From a virus, in the IMG/VR virus record IMGVR_UViG_3300029914_000099, positions 1-29,653 of that record: DNA of 29,653 nucleotides. One strand, written 5' to 3'. Of this stretch, positions 22,505-29,229 are shown piece after piece. The notes under the pieces are model-generated. The model saw nothing but the letters and a program-made list of their open reading frames with translations, did not search any database and was not told where the DNA came from. The position numbers and the translations under genes are program-made. Each line of letters starts with the position of its first letter. Within the stretch, counting starts at the first letter, position 1.

Positions 22505-22684
22505 ATGCCCCAGCCTATCCACGTCGTCCCTGCCCCTCGTGCTTCCAACGTCATCTATTTTGTTCATACTTCCGGCTTCGCAGCATGGAAGAACCAGCGC
22601 AAGGCGGCTATGGACGCCGAAGCTGACAAGGCTCTGATTGAAGAGACCGCCGATGCTCCGCCCCCATTTGAGTTGCCATACTAA
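22505..22684 (+). CDS. Small hypothetical protein, 59 aa
   Basis: The ATG is preceded by GAAGGGAG at good SD distance. The product (MPQPIHVVPAPRASNVIYF at the start, then GFAAWKNQRKAAMDAEADKA and an acidic, proline-rich FELPY end) has one likely helix and no zinc or membrane motifs. The family is not recognised. It stands alone between two promoter-like sites. Strong SD and biased codons argue for a real gene. Confidence 0.6.
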   Translation: MPQPIHVVPAPRASNVIYFVHTSGFAAWKNQRKAAMDAEADKALIEETADAPPPFELPY

Positions 22685-22688
22685 AGGG

Positions 22689-22718
22689 TTGACTCTGGAG
22701 TTTCCATACATGTAACAT
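22689..22718 (+). promoter_or_regulatory. Promoter of metallophosphoesterase gene, possibly leaderless
   Basis: TTGACT (22689-22694), an 18-base spacer and TAACAT (22713-22718). The expected start of transcription, about seven bases downstream, coincides with the ATG at 22726; there is no SD. Confidence 0.5.
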
Positions 22719-22725
22719 GTTGAGT

Positions 22726-23379
22726 ATGGAAATTTTAAAGGGCTACCCTAACATCTTCTTCACATCAGATTTGCACTTTGACCACCAGTTCATGGTGAAG
22801 GGTAAGGTCGATGAGAATGGTGTGCTCCTCCCCGGAGCCACCATTCCCCGACCTATGTTCTCTACTGTGGATGAGATGAATGAAACCATCATTGCTCGGA
22901 ACAACGAGCGGGTAAGACCCGGTGACCTTGTGTACGACCTTGGTGACTTCGCGGTTAAGACCACTGAAGAGAGAGCGATGGCTTATCGCAAGCGGCTTAT
23001 TGGTCAGCGGTATCAGTTTGAGGGTAATCACGACCAGATTGCAACTAAGCTTGCCAAGAAGGGGGCGTTCATCTGGTACAGGCAGCTTGAAGAACTCAGC
23101 CTCGGGAGCCCTTACTTTGAAGGGGATAAGCGTCAGCTTATTGTTCTTTGCCACTACGCCATGAAAGTGTGGCACAATAGTTTCAGAGGGGCATTCATGC
23201 TCTATGGACATTCACATGGAATGCTCCCTGAAGACCACACTCTTTCTTTTGATGTTGGAGTGGATGTTTGGGATTTCTACCCGGTTAGTATCGAAGAAGT
23301 CAAGGCAAAGATGGTACGGAAATTGCCAGCGTGGTTGGAGTACCAAGAGACCCTTAAGGGTTTGGGGAGGGTGGAATAG
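22726..23379 (+). CDS. Calcineurin-type metallophosphoesterase
   Basis: A 217-residue phosphoesterase with the complete metal-binding set: SDLHFDH (14-20), GDF (73-75), GNHD (100-103), CHYAM (142-146) and GHSHG (161-165). It lacks the C-terminal Mre11 extension and is closer to small phage and bacterial phosphoesterases related to the YfcE/MJ0936 group; its substrate (phosphodiester, nucleotide or RNA end) is unknown. I prefer the ATG at 22726 because a predicted promoter would start the message there; the ATG at 22717 lies inside the -10 region. Its last 26 bases are overlapped by the decayed minus-strand endonuclease. Confidence 0.82.
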   Translation: MEILKGYPNIFFTSDLHFDHQFMVKGKVDENGVLLPGATIPRPMFSTVDEMNETIIARNNERVRPGDLVYDLGDFAVKTTEERAMAYRKRLIGQRYQFEGNHDQIATKLAKKGAFIWYRQLEELSLGSPYFEGDKRQLIVLCHYAMKVWHNSFRGAFMLYGHSHGMLPEDHTLSFDVGVDVWDFYPVSIEEVKAKMVRKLPAWLEYQETLKGLGRVE

Positions 23380-23833
23380 GCTTTCCCGCCCGAACCCACC
23401 GTTGAAGTTTGGGACGGGTCATGTTTAGGGCTTGTGCTGCGAGAGAAAGGGAGCCGTATTCCACCCCGTTAATGGTGATAGGGGTGGCACGTGGGTGTTC
23501 GTTTCCCGCTTTGAATGAGGTAGTAGTGGGCTTCCCATAAAAGTGATGGCTGTCTCCCTTGGCGTAGGGTCGCTTGGCTATTTTCTTCTTTGCTTTATCC
23601 GTGTGAGTTTTACCATAGAAAGGATTTCCGCTTCCTAAGATGCGGGGTCTAGGTCCGCATAGATTAGCCCGATGTTCAGCCGTCTTGGGCTTCCCTTTTA
23701 GCGCATCACTTATGTGTTTATTCCACTCCAGCGTTCTACTGGTTGATGTGTTCCCACCGTCCCCACCACAGGTAATGTTGTATCCAAGGGTTTGAGTTTG
23801 CTGTTTGGCGATAAGTTCCTTATTTGGGCATTG
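23354..23833 (-). pseudogene. 5'-truncated GIY-YIG homing endonuclease remnant
   Basis: This is the only clear gene trace on the minus strand, and it fills most of the 474-base gap between the phosphoesterase and the gene at 23854. The frame is open for 159 codons, stop at 23354-23356, but has no start codon near its 5' end and meets an in-frame TGA at 23834-23836. It begins inside the nuclease domain (ELIAKQQTQTLGYNITCGGDGG, the closing segment of GIY-YIG domains), followed by NUMOD3 repeats (NPFYGKTHTDKAKKKIA, HHFYGKP) and a NUMOD1-like helix-turn-helix (PITINGVEYGSLSLAAQALN). The catalytic N-terminal half (GIY, YIG, Arg) is missing, so it cannot cut DNA. It is a relic of an insertion, partly overwritten by the next gene. 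Confidence 0.85.
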
Positions 23834-23853
23834 TCATGGAATGGGAGAGAGTA

Positions 23854-24057
23854 ATGGCTATCATGGCTGACGAAAAAGAGGAAGCACGTATCGCCAAGCT
23901 GGAAGCTTTCTACAAAGCTGTAATCGACTTAACCCTTAACCATGACACCCTTAATTCACCGATATGGGGTGGAGAGGAAGAGCACGCTGTAGTATTCCCA
24001 AGTAAGCTGGGTGCTGCACTCGAAAAGGTTGACCCGGAGTGGTATCGTAACACCTAA
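23854..24057 (+). CDS. Small hypothetical protein, 67 aa
   Basis: The family is not recognised. I chose the ATG at 23854 because GGGAG lies six bases upstream; an earlier TTG frame start at 23824 runs into the endonuclease remnant. The product is a charged helix (MADEKEEARIAKLEAFYKAVIDLTL) followed by a short polar region ending DPEWYRNT. No zinc, signal or membrane motifs. Confidence 0.55.
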   Translation: MAIMADEKEEARIAKLEAFYKAVIDLTLNHDTLNSPIWGGEEEHAVVFPSKLGAALEKVDPEWYRNT

Positions 24058-24087
24058 AATCGCTGGTATTAGTGTCTGGAGGATTTG

Positions 24088-24546
24088 ATGTCCCTAGACC
24101 AACCTAAACCAGATAACTATTCTATCGCTGTTCAATCCAATGTTGCCACGCAGATTCAACCCCTTCCCATATCAGGTGATATAGATGTTGCCCATGCTGT
24201 CACTGCTAACCTGCGTCAGATGGGGTTTAACTCTATCTGCGAGGACATCGAAGCTCGTGTGGCCTTAGGTGAGCAGAAGTATGGAAGCCGCCTGAAAGCG
24301 TTCAATGGCCGTGATGTCCTTACCGATTTAGGACAAGAGGTTCTGGACGCAATTAACTATGCCAAACAAGCTGAGATTGAAGGGCGAGATGATGGCTCCC
24401 TTTTTCAGTTGGTAGTGGCGGTCGCTGTTTTGGTTGAGGGTAAGTGGAAATTCAAACTGGATGGGTATCAAGAAAATGAACTATGGGACTCTTTATTGAG
24501 GTCTATAGATGAGATTATCCAAAGAAAAGCAAGCCGCAGTCGTTGA
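24088..24546 (+). CDS. MazG-like nucleotide pyrophosphohydrolase-related protein
   Basis: A 152-residue protein. The centre (GEQKYGSRLKAFNGRDVLTDLGQEVLDAINYAKQAE) has the KYG...L..NGRD.L.DL.QE.LDA..Y pattern of small phage MazG-like proteins, whose Glu/Asp residues bind Mg2+ to hydrolyse nucleoside triphosphates. The first Glu pair of the classical MazG ExxE motif is not fully clear, so activity is uncertain. The ATG at 24088 has GGAGGA five bases upstream; a TATTAG (24067-24072) may be its -10. Its 3' end overlaps the broken LAGLIDADG gene by 38 bases. Confidence 0.5.
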   Translation: MSLDQPKPDNYSIAVQSNVATQIQPLPISGDIDVAHAVTANLRQMGFNSICEDIEARVALGEQKYGSRLKAFNGRDVLTDLGQEVLDAINYAKQAEIEGRDDGSLFQLVVAVAVLVEGKWKFKLDGYQENELWDSLLRSIDEIIQRKASRSR

Positions 24547-25319
24547 AGCCTACAGCCAAGGGGCTTCATGTAAGCAGGTAGGTCGGGACTTTAGCATAAG
24601 TCCTCAGACAGTATCCAATTTGCTTAAGCGAACCGGCTTATCAGCTAGAGCCGACTTTCGGCTACCAATTCATAATGAAACCGCTTTTAGTTGCATCACC
24701 CCCACCTCTGCGTATTGGGCGGGATTTCTTCTTGCAGATGGGTGTATCCACTTCCATTTGGGACGTTACCCAAAGGTGATTCTCGAACTCGGACTTCCAT
24801 TTGGGACGTTACCCAAAGGTGATTCTCGAACTCGGGATTGAGGACAGGGAACACGTTGAAAAATTTAGAGAATTTCTTCAAGCAGAGGCGGGGGTAAAGG
24901 TTAGTCATAAAGGGGCTGCGGCGAGATTTGAAGTTACCAGTCAACGGTTGGTGTCTGACCTGCTATCGTTAGGAATAACTGAACGTAAGAGTCTGACAGC
25001 GACTGTCAGCCCCTCACTAGAAAATAATCGGGATTTCTGGCGGGGGGTGATAGACGGTGATGGGTGGCTGGGATACAACTCGGGGAATGGACGACCCCAC
25101 ATTGGTTTGATTGGGACTAGAGCCACAATAGAGTCTTTTCAAGACTTTTGTGGTATAGAGGGTACTGTGGGTACCCAATATAAGATGTCCACAGCAGTCT
25201 ACTATTCACGCAAAGCAGCTAAAGTAGCTAGGGTACTTTACGCTGAAACCAAATTGTATTTGGATAGAAAGAAAATTTTGGCAGACAGTATTATGGAATA
25301 TAGGAAGGAACAACTATGA
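24509..25319 (+). pseudogene. LAGLIDADG homing endonuclease broken by a 43-bp duplication
   Basis: The first part (24509-24841) has a helix-turn-helix (EKQAAVVEAYSQGASCKQVG, then SISPQTVSNLLKRTGL) and the first LAGLIDADG helix (AYWAGFLLADGC). The second part, in another frame to 25319, has the rest of the first domain and the second motif FWRGVIDGDGWLGY. The frames are separated by an exact 43-bp tandem duplication; removing one copy restores a 255-residue single-chain, two-motif homing endonuclease. As it stands the protein ends after 110 residues. The decay is recent, because both copies are identical and no other stops have appeared. It overlaps the MazG-like gene upstream and carries the SD of the gene at 25316. 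Confidence 0.9.
24750..24835 (+). repeat. Perfect tandem 43-bp duplication
   Basis: 24750-24792 and 24793-24835 are identical and adjacent. Because 43 is not a multiple of three, it shifts the reading frame by one base. Confidence 0.97.
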
Positions 25320-25774
25320 CTATGAAAATAGCTGGAAGCTCCACGGTGAACGACCCCTTGTTCGAACCTTGCAACAAGGTTACCTTCGTGCCCAACGCAG
25401 ACGGCCCGACGCGGGATGAGTTTATCAAGCAGCGGTATGGAGTAGACCCGGACGATGTTATCGCCGTCCCCTTCTCTGAGCTTGAAGGAACTGTACTCAC
25501 TCAAGTAGACTCCAACTTCACTTATCAAGGCTCCCCCGTGTCCATGGACGTTACTGGCGACGTGCAGACTCTTCGCGTTGAGCCGGAGCCTGTCACCAAA
25601 CTGGGTGAGCAGTTGGCAACCGAGTTGGACTCCTTCGACTCTCCTACAGCCGCTGACATTTCCACCCCTAGCTCTACCTACATTGTAGGTGCCTACGAGA
25701 GTGGAGAACCGGCCAAGATGGTCATCGACTCCGAAGAGAAGATGGAGCAGCTTGAGAAGAAGGCCACTGCATGA
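25316..25774 (+). CDS. Hypothetical acidic protein, 152 aa
   Basis: The family is not recognised. The ATG at 25316 overlaps the previous stop (ATGA) and is preceded by AGGAAGGA inside the endonuclease gene. The product is acidic, with a folded-looking N-terminus (VTFVPNADGPTRDEFIKQRY, VDPDDVIAVPFSELEG), a Ser/Thr/Pro linker and a Lys/Glu-rich end (DSEEKMEQLEKKATA). No motif is recognised. It was presumably directly downstream of the MazG-like gene before the LAGLIDADG gene inserted. Confidence 0.6.
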   Translation: MTMKIAGSSTVNDPLFEPCNKVTFVPNADGPTRDEFIKQRYGVDPDDVIAVPFSELEGTVLTQVDSNFTYQGSPVSMDVTGDVQTLRVEPEPVTKLGEQLATELDSFDSPTAADISTPSSTYIVGAYESGEPAKMVIDSEEKMEQLEKKATA

Positions 25775-26004
25775 TTGAACATGGCATCCCCATTCCAGAA
25801 TCGACTGAAGCGGAACTCCACATCCGCATCCCTGACCTTCTGCAAATGAAGGTCGGGGACTCTACTCTCATTGACGAGAACGAGATAGGTAGAGTTGGTC
25901 ATATTGAACTGGCCGTATGGGGTATGAAGCGTAACCAGCAGCACAAGCTGGTTCACATGGACAAGGTACTTGACGGTAAGGCACGTATCTGGAGAACGCG
26001 GTAA
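25771..26004 (+). CDS. Small hypothetical protein, 77 aa
   Basis: The family is not recognised. It starts by ATGA overlap with the previous stop and ends three bases before the PhoH start. The sequence (EAELHIRIPDLLQMKVGDST, LIDENEIGRVGHIELAVWGMKR) suggests a small beta-rich domain. Coupled translation with its neighbours is likely. Confidence 0.6.
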   Translation: MIEHGIPIPESTEAELHIRIPDLLQMKVGDSTLIDENEIGRVGHIELAVWGMKRNQQHKLVHMDKVLDGKARIWRTR

Positions 26005-26007
26005 CTC

Positions 26008-26799
26008 ATGGGCAATAACTACAGCAAGAAAATCAAAGCTGCTAAGACTACCAAGACACGTGCAACGAAAGAGTCGGCGACGATTCCATGGAAGAGAGAG
26101 ATGGAGCCCGAGGCTCCTTATCATCCGAGTGCAAAGCTGGCGACTCTAAAGGTCATTCCACGCTCAGTGAACCAGAAGGCATACCTCGATGCCATCGACA
26201 AGCATGATATGGTGTTTGGTATTGGACCTGCGGGGACAGGAAAGACGTTCCTCGCCGTCGCCAAGGCGGTGCAGTGGCTGGCGAAGAAGAACAACCGCCT
26301 CGTGCTCATCCGCCCTGCGGTTGAAGCGGGTGAGAGTCTCGGCTTCCTCCCCGGCTCCATGCAGGAGAAGGTTGACCCGTATCTCCGCCCCATCTACGAT
26401 GCTCTTTATGCTCTGATGCCTTCCCCACTGGTGAACAAGTATCTAGAAGATGGCGTCATTGAAGTGGCTGCGGTGGCGTTTCTGCGAGGTCGTACATTGA
26501 ACAACTGCTTCGTGATTGTAGATGAAGCTCAGAACACCACTCGTGAGCAGATGAAGATGATTTTAACTCGTATGGGTGAGGGCTCCAAGTTTGTCATCAA
26601 TGGTGACGACACGCAGATTGACATCAGGCCCAAGTTCGACAGCGGCATCATTCATGCCGAGAAGGTACTCGAACGGGTACTCAAGATTCACTTCCAGTAT
26701 TTCGAGGACGAAGACATTGTTCGTCACCCGCTGGTGAAGGAGATTGTTGAAGCCTACCGGGAGGAAGAGTACGCGGAGGAAGAGAATGACCCCGCGTGA
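26008..26799 (+). CDS. phoH: PhoH-like ATPase
   Basis: A 263-residue PhoH-family ATPase. Walker A is GPAGTGKT (73-80), [18 protein letters not shown] (99-116) is the characteristic PhoH segment, and Walker B is VIVDEAQNT (169-177); NGDDTQIDI and the FEDEDIVRH region complete the family pattern. The N-terminus (residues 1-45) is a basic linker. PhoH-like proteins are common in phages; an RNA-helicase or nucleotide-binding role is proposed but unproven. It lies two to four bases from its neighbours on both sides, in one long operon. The SD is weak (GGAG about 15 bases upstream), so coupling to the preceding gene may matter. Confidence 0.92.
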   Translation: MGNNYSKKIKAAKTTKTRATKESATIPWKREMEPEAPYHPSAKLATLKVIPRSVNQKAYLDAIDKHDMVFGIGPAGTGKTFLAVAKAVQWLAKKNNRLVLIRPAVEAGESLGFLPGSMQEKVDPYLRPIYDALYALMPSPLVNKYLEDGVIEVAAVAFLRGRTLNNCFVIVDEAQNTTREQMKMILTRMGEGSKFVINGDDTQIDIRPKFDSGIIHAEKVLERVLKIHFQYFEDEDIVRHPLVKEIVEAYREEEYAEEENDPA

Positions 26800-27214
26800 A
26801 GAGTACGAAGCAGTATTGAAAGAGTACGACCTTCGACAGGCACGGGAAGAGGCTGAGGTCGAAGCTGAATACTACCGGATGGTCAAGCCGATGCTGGAGC
26901 AGTACGTCGGTGCTAAGGTATGTGACGCCACTATCTCTGCCATCACGTCCGATTGCATGAACCTTGCTCGTCACTTGTCGATGAGGTTCAGGGATGAGTA
27001 CGAAATCCTTCTCGGCTACAACGAGGAAGACCGGTCTATCAATATCGGCTACAGGATCAAGCCTCGCATCTTCGAACCTAATCTTATCCGGGAGCCTTCT
27101 GGATTCACTCGGCTGCTTCCTAAGTATGACGACATCACACTCCCGTCATCTTACGACGACCTATATCTAAAGTCACCGGAGCATGAGGAAGAGGAAGAGA
27201 GCGAAGAGGAATGA
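26786..27214 (+). CDS. Hypothetical protein, 142 aa
   Basis: The family is not recognised. I chose the ATG at 26786 (GGAGGAAGAG just upstream, 14-base overlap with phoH) instead of the earlier in-frame start at 26744. The N-terminal half is helical and charged ([26 protein letters not shown]), then a region with two cysteines ([18 protein letters not shown]), strands, and a very acidic tail ([11 protein letters not shown]). The acidic tail could mimic nucleic acid or recruit a partner. It overlaps the recombinase start by four bases. Confidence 0.6.
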   Translation: MTPREEYEAVLKEYDLRQAREEAEVEAEYYRMVKPMLEQYVGAKVCDATISAITSDCMNLARHLSMRFRDEYEILLGYNEEDRSINIGYRIKPRIFEPNLIREPSGFTRLLPKYDDITLPSSYDDLYLKSPEHEEEEESEEE

Positions 27215-27702
27215 CGATGGGGACGGGTAGACCTAAAAAAGAGAGCACAGAACTCACCTTCTCCTTAGAGAAGGAACAGGAGTTGATGCGTGCTCGGATG
27301 GCTGAAAAGTTTCCTTCTCCAAATACCGTCTCGTTGAGTGCTCAGTTGAACCATCTTGACGAGGTTCCTAGTAGAATCCCGACACCTGAGCCACTTAAAA
27401 CTAAGGCGGTGCTCTACGCAAGAGTGTCTACTAAAACACAGAGTCTGGAGAACCAATTACTGGCTCTACGTAAATATGCTGCCCACAAAGGGTTATTGGT
27501 GGTAGGAGAATACTCAGACTCTATCCACGGCTCTAATTCCATACGAGAGGGGCTAAACACCCTACTATTAGCTGGTAAATGTGGGGAGTTCGGTAAGGTT
27601 TTAGTTACAGCCTACGACCGAGTGGCACGGGATACTAAACTGTTCCTTCACATCGTAGACATCCTCGGGGGGTGGGGAGTGAAACACCATGGAGTCAAAT
27701 GA
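27211..27702 (+). CDS. Short serine recombinase (resolvase catalytic domain only)
   Basis: A 163-residue protein. Residues 1-62 are a basic/charged extension (GRPKKESTELTFSLEKEQEL). Residues 66-160 match the resolvase catalytic domain: VLYARVSTKTQSLENQ with Ser73 as the nucleophile, SIHGSNSIREGLNTLL (Arg112), and LVTAYDRVARD (Arg137, Arg140), the DRxxR active-site motif. It ends soon afterwards, so the long dimerisation helix and the C-terminal DNA-binding helix-turn-helix are absent. It starts by ATGA overlap, and the next gene overlaps its end by 14 bases. It may be a decayed or minimal recombinase, or act with another subunit. Codon use is less biased than in neighbours, hinting at acquisition. 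Confidence 0.8.
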   Translation: MTMGTGRPKKESTELTFSLEKEQELMRARMAEKFPSPNTVSLSAQLNHLDEVPSRIPTPEPLKTKAVLYARVSTKTQSLENQLLALRKYAAHKGLLVVGEYSDSIHGSNSIREGLNTLLLAGKCGEFGKVLVTAYDRVARDTKLFLHIVDILGGWGVKHHGVK

Positions 27703-28636
27703 AATGAATGTAACATATCAAAGGGTAGCAGACACCTTTTCAGGTGAAATCCACCGGCTCTTCTTATCTGAAGACAGTATGAAGGCGGAGTTCTCCAAAC
27801 AGTTTTCTCATGTAGAGTTTGACAGAACCATGCACGGTTCTACCCTTCTCTATAAACTCTTTCGTGACTGCTGGTATGCGACCGGCCCTGAGGTCAAGTG
27901 TGAGCCTACAGGCTACGACCGGTTGTTCGTCTGTCGCAAGCTCTACCATCTTCTCGATTACAATCTGTTCACTCAGGTTCTCCTCAACCTTCAGTCGTAC
28001 GCTGGCATGTCTTACTACACTGAGGGTGCCATGAAGGAGATGGACGCTCTCAAGGAGTCGTGGCCGAAGGATGCGAAGCTGAACCCCTTCGAGCCCAAAG
28101 TCAAGATGGTGAAGAACGCTACGACCGATGAGGAGAAGCGTTACAACAACCTGCTGAGCACGCTCAAGGGTCTGAAGATTATCTCGCAGTTCACTCCGCA
28201 GGTAAGCTTCCGCATCAGCCCCATGGGTTCGACGCCAGCGTTCGCCGACTCTCGCAACATCTCCATGATTGGAATCGGTGGCGACAAGTATCTCAAGACC
28301 TTGCCCAACCTCAGCCCCTTCTACATCCACTGGGCACCGGGCACGACGCCGGAGATGGCTAGGTTCAGCCTCACTGGGTTTACAGTGGAGGGTATCGCAT
28401 ACCCATTCATTTCGAAATCGGGGGGTGAGATTCTGCAAGAGGTTCTGTTCGCCCGGAAGATTATGGCGGAGGTCTTCGCTCATCATGACATCACTGCTGA
28501 AATGTGTGTGATGGTACCCCGCATGAACTCCGTATTGATTGTTACGGACAAGGAAGGTATTCACTTGAAGGCTGCGTTCGACAAGCTGAAGGTACAGTAC
28601 CCGATGCTTGAACTCGCAGAGGGAGGTCGTGTATGA
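27689..28636 (+). CDS. Hypothetical protein, 315 aa
   Basis: The family is not recognised. It is a well-organised, strongly codon-biased gene. The first half is helical (LYKLFRDCWYATG, CRKLYHLLDYNLFTQVLLNLQSYAG). The second half looks alpha/beta, with a Gly/Pro-rich stretch (FTPQVSFRISPMGSTPAF, IGIGGDKYLKTLPNLSPFYIHW). The start is either ATG 27689 or ATG 27704; neither has a strong SD, so coupling with the recombinase is likely. It overlaps a 29-residue ORF at its end (ATGA). No catalytic motif was found. Confidence 0.7.
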   Translation: MESNEMNVTYQRVADTFSGEIHRLFLSEDSMKAEFSKQFSHVEFDRTMHGSTLLYKLFRDCWYATGPEVKCEPTGYDRLFVCRKLYHLLDYNLFTQVLLNLQSYAGMSYYTEGAMKEMDALKESWPKDAKLNPFEPKVKMVKNATTDEEKRYNNLLSTLKGLKIISQFTPQVSFRISPMGSTPAFADSRNISMIGIGGDKYLKTLPNLSPFYIHWAPGTTPEMARFSLTGFTVEGIAYPFISKSGGEILQEVLFARKIMAEVFAHHDITAEMCVMVPRMNSVLIVTDKEGIHLKAAFDKLKVQYPMLELAEGGRV

Positions 28637-28722
28637 TAAAGAAACTGAAGTTCTGCATCGGTTATGCGTGGGCTGCTTGCCGTATGACTTGGGACATGTT
28701 GAAGACCCTCGGCAAAGGCTAA
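28633..28722 (+). CDS. Micro-ORF, 29 aa
   Basis: It starts by ATGA overlap with the previous gene and reads MIKKLKFCIGYAWAACRMTW before a basic end (KTLGKG). The centre is an aromatic, moderately hydrophobic helix flanked by lysines. A small membrane-active or inhibitory peptide is possible. Supported mainly by the tight overlap seen elsewhere in this genome. Confidence 0.4.
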   Translation: MIKKLKFCIGYAWAACRMTWDMLKTLGKG

Positions 28723-28744
28723 CGAAAGAAATTCAAAATAAGTG

Positions 28745-28772
28745 TTTACTTTCTCGAACTTCGTAGTATTAT
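28745..28772 (+). promoter_or_regulatory. Promoter of tRNA region
   Basis: TTTACT (28745-28750), a 16-base spacer and TATTAT (28767-28772). It lies in a 120-base gap after the operon end and precedes a micro-ORF, a terminator and the tRNA genes. The -10 belongs to the GTATTAT family seen elsewhere. Confidence 0.55.
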
Positions 28773-28842
28773 GTATAAGAAGTCGCTGCCGGAGCCATCT
28801 CTGCACACGCACATGGCCGGGGCAAGACAAAAGGAATTGAAA

Positions 28843-28932
28843 ATGAACCGTCTCTCACACAACACGACCCTCGGACTAAGCTTGTATTACCTGCTTAGCA
28901 GCGGCCTCGTGCTGTCCGACAGACCCTCCTAA
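28843..28932 (+). CDS. Micro-ORF, 29 aa, possible leader peptide
   Basis: ATG at 28843 has AAGGA ten bases upstream. The product has a Leu-rich hydrophobic stretch (LGLSLYYLLSSGLVL) flanked by polar ends. It lies between a promoter and an intrinsic terminator, the position of a leader peptide or small membrane peptide. The frame is also open upstream to an ATG at 28771 on the promoter itself, which is less likely as a start. Confidence 0.35.
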   Translation: MNRLSHNTTLGLSLYYLLSSGLVLSDRPS

Positions 28933-28958
28933 CAAGAGCAAGGTTCAAGGATACACGA

Positions 28959-28987
28959 AGCCGCCCGAAAGGGTGGCTTTTAGTTTT
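28959..28987 (+). terminator. Intrinsic terminator before tRNA genes
   Basis: AGCCGCCC (28959-28966) pairs with GGGTGGCT (28971-28978), one G-T pair, GAAA tetraloop, followed by TTTAGTTTT. It ends on the base before the first tRNA, so the tRNAs need read-through or another promoter. Confidence 0.8.
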
Positions 28988-29074
28988 GGGCAGATGCGTG
29001 AGTGGCTAAAACGGGCTGGCTGTAACCCAGCTTCCCTAGTGGATTCGGAGGTTCAAATCCTCCTCTGCCCACCA
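28988..29074 (+). tRNA. tRNA-Tyr (anticodon GTA)
   Basis: Perfect 7-bp acceptor stem (28988-28994 with 29064-29070), short D stem, 5-bp anticodon stem (29015-29019 with 29027-29031) with loop CTGTAAC and anticodon GTA at 29022-29024. It has a long 15-base variable arm, as in bacterial tRNA-Tyr, a perfect T stem and loop TTCAAAT. The discriminator A29071 is followed by an encoded CCA (29072-29074). Confidence 0.93.
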
Positions 29075-29085
29075 AAATTGAATAC

Positions 29086-29173
29086 GCAAGTAAGGCGACT
29101 ATCGGTTGGTCGCACCGGGCTGTAAACTCGTTGCCCTAAAAAGCCGCTGGGGGTTCGACTCCCTCTACTTGCA
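29086..29173 (+). tRNA. Second tRNA-Tyr-like gene (anticodon GTA), imperfect
   Basis: Perfect 7-bp acceptor stem (29086-29092 with 29166-29172), 3-bp D stem (29095-29097 with 29111-29113), T arm with loop TTCGACT and one G-T pair. The anticodon loop CTGTAAA gives GTA (29122-29124), but its stem (29115-29119 with 29127-29131) has a C-T mismatch and a G-T pair, and the 17-base variable region pairs poorly. No CCA is encoded after discriminator A29173. It may be functional, degenerate or a non-canonical tRNA. It lies 11 bases after the first. Confidence 0.65.
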
Positions 29174-29182
29174 CTTTCGTGA

Positions 29183-29225
29183 CTACCGACCTCTTTAAGT
29201 AGAGGTATCTCTTGGAGGTCGGTAG
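29183..29225 (+). promoter_or_regulatory. Hairpin enclosing the RBS of the GIY-YIG gene
   Basis: CTACCGACCTC (29183-29193) is a perfect 11-bp inverted repeat of GAGGTCGGTAG (29215-29225), with a 21-base loop. The GGAGG ribosome binding site (29214-29218) lies in the 3' arm, so long transcripts should be poorly translated. No T-run follows, so it is not a terminator. Confidence 0.75.
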
Positions 29226-29229
29226 GTTC

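Noticed and set aside
24509-24841. Separate 110-residue helix-turn-helix regulator
   Set aside because: The helix-turn-helix runs straight into a LAGLIDADG motif, and the early stop is explained by the 43-bp duplication.
27672-27702. G6 run near the end of the serine recombinase as a frameshift that removed its C-terminal domain
   Set aside because: Adding or removing one G gives frames that stop within a few codons and show no recombinase sequence.
27764-28564. Minus-strand open frame (266 codons) opposite the 315-residue gene
   Set aside because: The product is composed of biased Leu/Arg/His/Glu runs typical of antisense shadows, and the plus-strand gene fits the packed operon.
29117-29136. 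GGGC...GCCC pairing in the second tRNA as evidence against a tRNA
   Set aside because: The acceptor, D and T arms all form at the right spacing; the alternative 4-bp pairing with a 12-base loop is weaker than the whole cloverleaf.
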